From: a virus
Virus record (IMG/VR): IMGVR_UViG_3300049810_002303
Location: 1-35,069 of that record
Strand: one strand, 5' to 3'
DNA: 35,069 nucleotides
Of this stretch, positions 33,124-35,069 are shown piece by piece. The position numbers were made by a program, and so were the translations under genes. Within the stretch, counting starts at the first letter, position 1. Each line of letters begins with the position of its first letter. Below the pieces are notes generated by a model. The model was given only the letters and a program-made list of their open reading frames with translations, searched no databases and had not been told where the DNA came from.

Positions 33124-34962
33124 ATGGCTAAGAACGTATATTTCTCTCAAGGAACAAGATCCGAACAACTACTCTATGAAGATCTAATCATCGAATCGAT
33201 GCAGATCTATGGGCAAGATATTTATTACTTGCCCAGAGAAATGGTGACAACAGATAGACTATTCAGAGAGGATGTACTTTCTAAATTTGACGAGAATTAT
33301 CTCATAGAAGTATATTTACAAAACTATGATGGTTTCGAGGGAGATGGAACACTCCTAACCAAGTTTGGTGTCAGGATTGCTGAAGAAGCAACCTTTATAG
33401 TTTCCAGACGTAGATGGGAAGACTTGGTACAATCAAAATCCAATAATTTGGTTTCTGCAGAAAGACCAAATGAGGGTGATGCAATTTACTTCCCTCTTAC
33501 TCAACAATTATTTCAAATTAAATTTGTAGAAAATGAAACACCTTTAAGACCTTTAGGTGATGTCCCTACTTATAGTCTTACATGTGAACTCATGGAGTTT
33601 TCTGATGAAAGACTTGAGACTGGTATTGATGAGATTGATAAGATTGCCACAGAAAATGCATACTCAATTGTTCATAATTGGGTTCGTGGTATTAAGTATA
33701 TCAGGATGATTAATGAGGGAACTGGATATGGTGGAAATACTGTAGTAACTATCGGTAATGTTACTGGTACTATTGCACCAACTACTGTCGTACCTACAAT
33801 TACGAATACCAGAGTATCTGAAATTAGTATTTCAAATCCAGGTTCTGGATATACTACAACCGCTCCTACAGTAGCAATTACTGGAACAGGAACTGGTGCA
33901 ACAGCTGAAGCAATTCTAACTGCAGGTGGTGTATTTGAGTTTGGTGAAAAGGTTCATGGAACTAAGTTTACTGCTGATATTTTACAGAATGGAGTATCTT
34001 CGGTTTATACATTAAATAATAATTTTACAATTAGGAAGGCAGGAACTGGTTATACAACCGCACCACTTGTAAAAATTGGTGCTCCCGATGCAGTAGATGC
34101 AACAGGAACTGCAACATTACAGAATGGTATTGTAACAGCATTAGAAATTGTTAATAACGGTACTGGTATTGCAAGTGTCCTAAACAATATTGTTACAACT
34201 GGTGGTTCTGGTACTGGATTGAGGATTGACTTTACTGCTGATGCAAATGGTGATGTTGCAACAGTTGCAATCAATGGAACTAATGATGGTATCAATTATG
34301 TTGTTGGTGATATTGTAACAGTTGCTCTTTCTGGTGTTGTAGATCAACCAACATTCAGAGTTACTGCTATAACTTCGGATGTGAATACTGGTGTTGTCGG
34401 CACTGCTGGTTCTGGTTATACAACTGCACCAACTGTCACTTTATCTGCTCCGCCTGCTGGTGGTACTCAAGCAACTGCATCTGCATCTATTTCAAATGGT
34501 GTTGTTACTTCTATCAATATTTCAAATAGAGGTTTGGGATATACAGAGGTTCCAACTGTAACTATTACATCCCCAACCAGAACTCAAGCAACTGCAACGA
34601 CTACATTAACAAATGGTACAGTTTCATCTATAACGTTACAAAATACTGGTGCTGGTTATACAACTGCACCAAGAATAACTATTACACCTTCTCCAAGTGA
34701 ACCTACAGGTAAGGTTGCAAGATATGATGTTACTAATAAAGAATTGGAATTAATTGACATTGTTGGTAATTTTTCCGATGATGATACTTTAATCGGTGAA
34801 ACTAGTGGGGCTGAAACTGTGATAGATAGTTTTAGTTCCATAGAAATTGAAAATTCCGATATTTCCGAAAATACATACTTCGAGACTCAAGCAGACGGTA
34901 TTGTTGATTGGACAGAAGGTAATCCATTCGGTGAATTCGGAAATCAAACAGGTAGCTTCTAA
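33124..34962 (+). CDS. 14: Neck protein gp14 with large repeat insertion (612 aa)
   Basis: Gp14 pairs with gp13 in the neck. The N-terminal ~190 residues are typical: LLYEDLIIESMQIYGQDIYY, LPREMVTTDRLFREDVLSKF, then AEEATFIVSRRRWEDLV. The C-terminus ELELIDIVGNFSDDDTLIGE ... YFETQADGIVDWTEGNPFGE is also family-like. T4 gp14 is 256 aa; here about 335 residues (roughly 193-528) of 'GxGYTTAPTVTI' repeats are inserted between the two conserved parts. The frame is open throughout and no shift is needed, so the insertion is encoded in one protein. The TAA overlaps the next ATG by one base. Confidence 0.92.
   Translation: MAKNVYFSQGTRSEQLLYEDLIIESMQIYGQDIYYLPREMVTTDRLFREDVLSKFDENYLIEVYLQNYDGFEGDGTLLTKFGVRIAEEATFIVSRRRWEDLVQSKSNNLVSAERPNEGDAIYFPLTQQLFQIKFVENETPLRPLGDVPTYSLTCELMEFSDERLETGIDEIDKIATENAYSIVHNWVRGIKYIRMINEGTGYGGNTVVTIGNVTGTIAPTTVVPTITNTRVSEISISNPGSGYTTTAPTVAITGTGTGATAEAILTAGGVFEFGEKVHGTKFTADILQNGVSSVYTLNNNFTIRKAGTGYTTAPLVKIGAPDAVDATGTATLQNGIVTALEIVNNGTGIASVLNNIVTTGGSGTGLRIDFTADANGDVATVAINGTNDGINYVVGDIVTVALSGVVDQPTFRVTAITSDVNTGVVGTAGSGYTTAPTVTLSAPPAGGTQATASASISNGVVTSINISNRGLGYTEVPTVTITSPTRTQATATTTLTNGTVSSITLQNTGAGYTTAPRITITPSPSEPTGKVARYDVTNKELELIDIVGNFSDDDTLIGETSGAETVIDSFSSIEIENSDISENTYFETQADGIVDWTEGNPFGEFGNQTGSF
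33700..34707 (+). repeat. GxGYTTAP beta repeats inserted in gp14
   Basis: The unit is about 35-45 residues: 'NxGxGYTTAPTVTITxP..TqATAtatLxNGxVtsIxI'. Clear copies begin near 33718 (INEGTGYGGNTVVTI), 33834 (SNPGSGYTTTAPTVAI), 34036 (RKAGTGYTTAPLVKI), 34402 (GTAGSGYTTAPTVTL), 34528 (SNRGLGYTEVPTVTI) and 34642 (QNTGAGYTTAPRITI). Related modules occur in the gp7-like protein and gp8. The last three copies are the most alike, suggesting recent local duplication. Confidence 0.75.
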
Positions 34963-35069
34963 TGTTAGGTACACACTTTTATCACGAAATTATCAGAAAA
35001 ACCATTATTGGTTTTGGTACTCTGTTCAATAATATTGAACTGCATAGAACTGATAATGCAGGACAAGTA
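34962..35069 (+). CDS. 15: Tail terminator/sheath stabiliser gp15, N-terminal fragment
   Basis: An ATG overlapping the gp14 stop opens a frame that runs off the right edge. The 36 visible residues, MLGTHFYHEIIRKTIIGFGT then LFNNIELHRTDNAGQV, match the start of T4 gp15 'MFGYFYNSSFRRYATLMGDLFSNIQIKR' in pattern (FY....R......G.LF.NI...R). Gp15 caps the tail tube and sheath and binds the neck. Position after gp13-gp14 agrees with T4 order. Confidence 0.88.
   Translation, partial: MLGTHFYHEIIRKTIIGFGTLFNNIELHRTDNAGQV

Noticed and set aside
1-35069. tRNA genes, CRISPR arrays, insertion sequences, attachment sites
   Set aside because: No cloverleaf-like gaps, regularly spaced direct DNA repeats, transposase or integrase frames were found; nearly all sequence is coding on the + strand.

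Overview
The window looks like part of the late (virion assembly) region of a T4-like myovirus of the cyanophage type. The evidence is gene content and order. Going rightwards it reads: a large structural protein, a PAAR spike tip, a run of small conserved cyanophage-type genes, then the T4 baseplate-wedge and neck genes in T4 order: gp25, gp6, a gp7-like giant, gp8, a DUF4815 structural protein, fibre-type proteins, gp13, gp14 and the first codons of gp15. A YHYH domain and many glycine-rich beta modules inside the structural proteins are typical of marine and freshwater cyanomyoviruses. The host (Synechococcus, Prochlorococcus or another bacterium) cannot be fixed from this window. All genes are on the + strand and tightly packed, many with ATGA or TAATG overlaps.

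Region 1 (1-934) differs in composition: small, GC-richer genes (one cut by the left edge) with an extended -10 promoter, closed by two hairpins and a non-coding gap. Region 2 (935-5534) is AT-rich and holds an AbrB-like small protein, a 1335-residue structural protein and a cysteine-rich PAAR protein. Region 3 (5535-7096) is a group of six overlapping or closely spaced small-to-medium genes. They sit behind a near-ideal sigma-70 promoter whose -35 hexamer lies inside a perfect palindrome, which is unusual in a late region. One of these genes starts with GTG and encodes a small membrane protein.

Region 4 (7129-22692) is the baseplate wedge: gp25 (apparent TTG start), gp6 with a very acidic C-terminal tail, an 11.5-kb gp7-like gene and gp8. 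The giant's first ~240 residues resemble a C-terminal segment of T4 gp7. The remaining ~3,580 residues hold about 15 copies of an 'NGVxQ' beta module, more than ten 'GxGY' modules, a YHYH domain and a jelly-roll-like domain. Region 5 (22731-32094) encodes a 2042-residue DUF4815 protein and fibre-type proteins, with TATAAATA late promoters in front of several genes. Region 6 (32110-35069) holds a tiny helical protein, gp13, gp14 (with a ~335-residue GxGYTTAP repeat insertion) and the start of gp15.

Together these genes would build the contractile-tail baseplate and the neck. The main novelties are the expansion of wedge and neck proteins by shared repeat modules, the sigma-70 promoter with a palindromic operator-like site inside the late module, several genes missed by simple ORF calling, and perfect inverted repeats inside coding sequence. 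No tRNA, rRNA, CRISPR, insertion sequence or integrase was seen. All homology statements are from recognition of sequence motifs; no database search was run.
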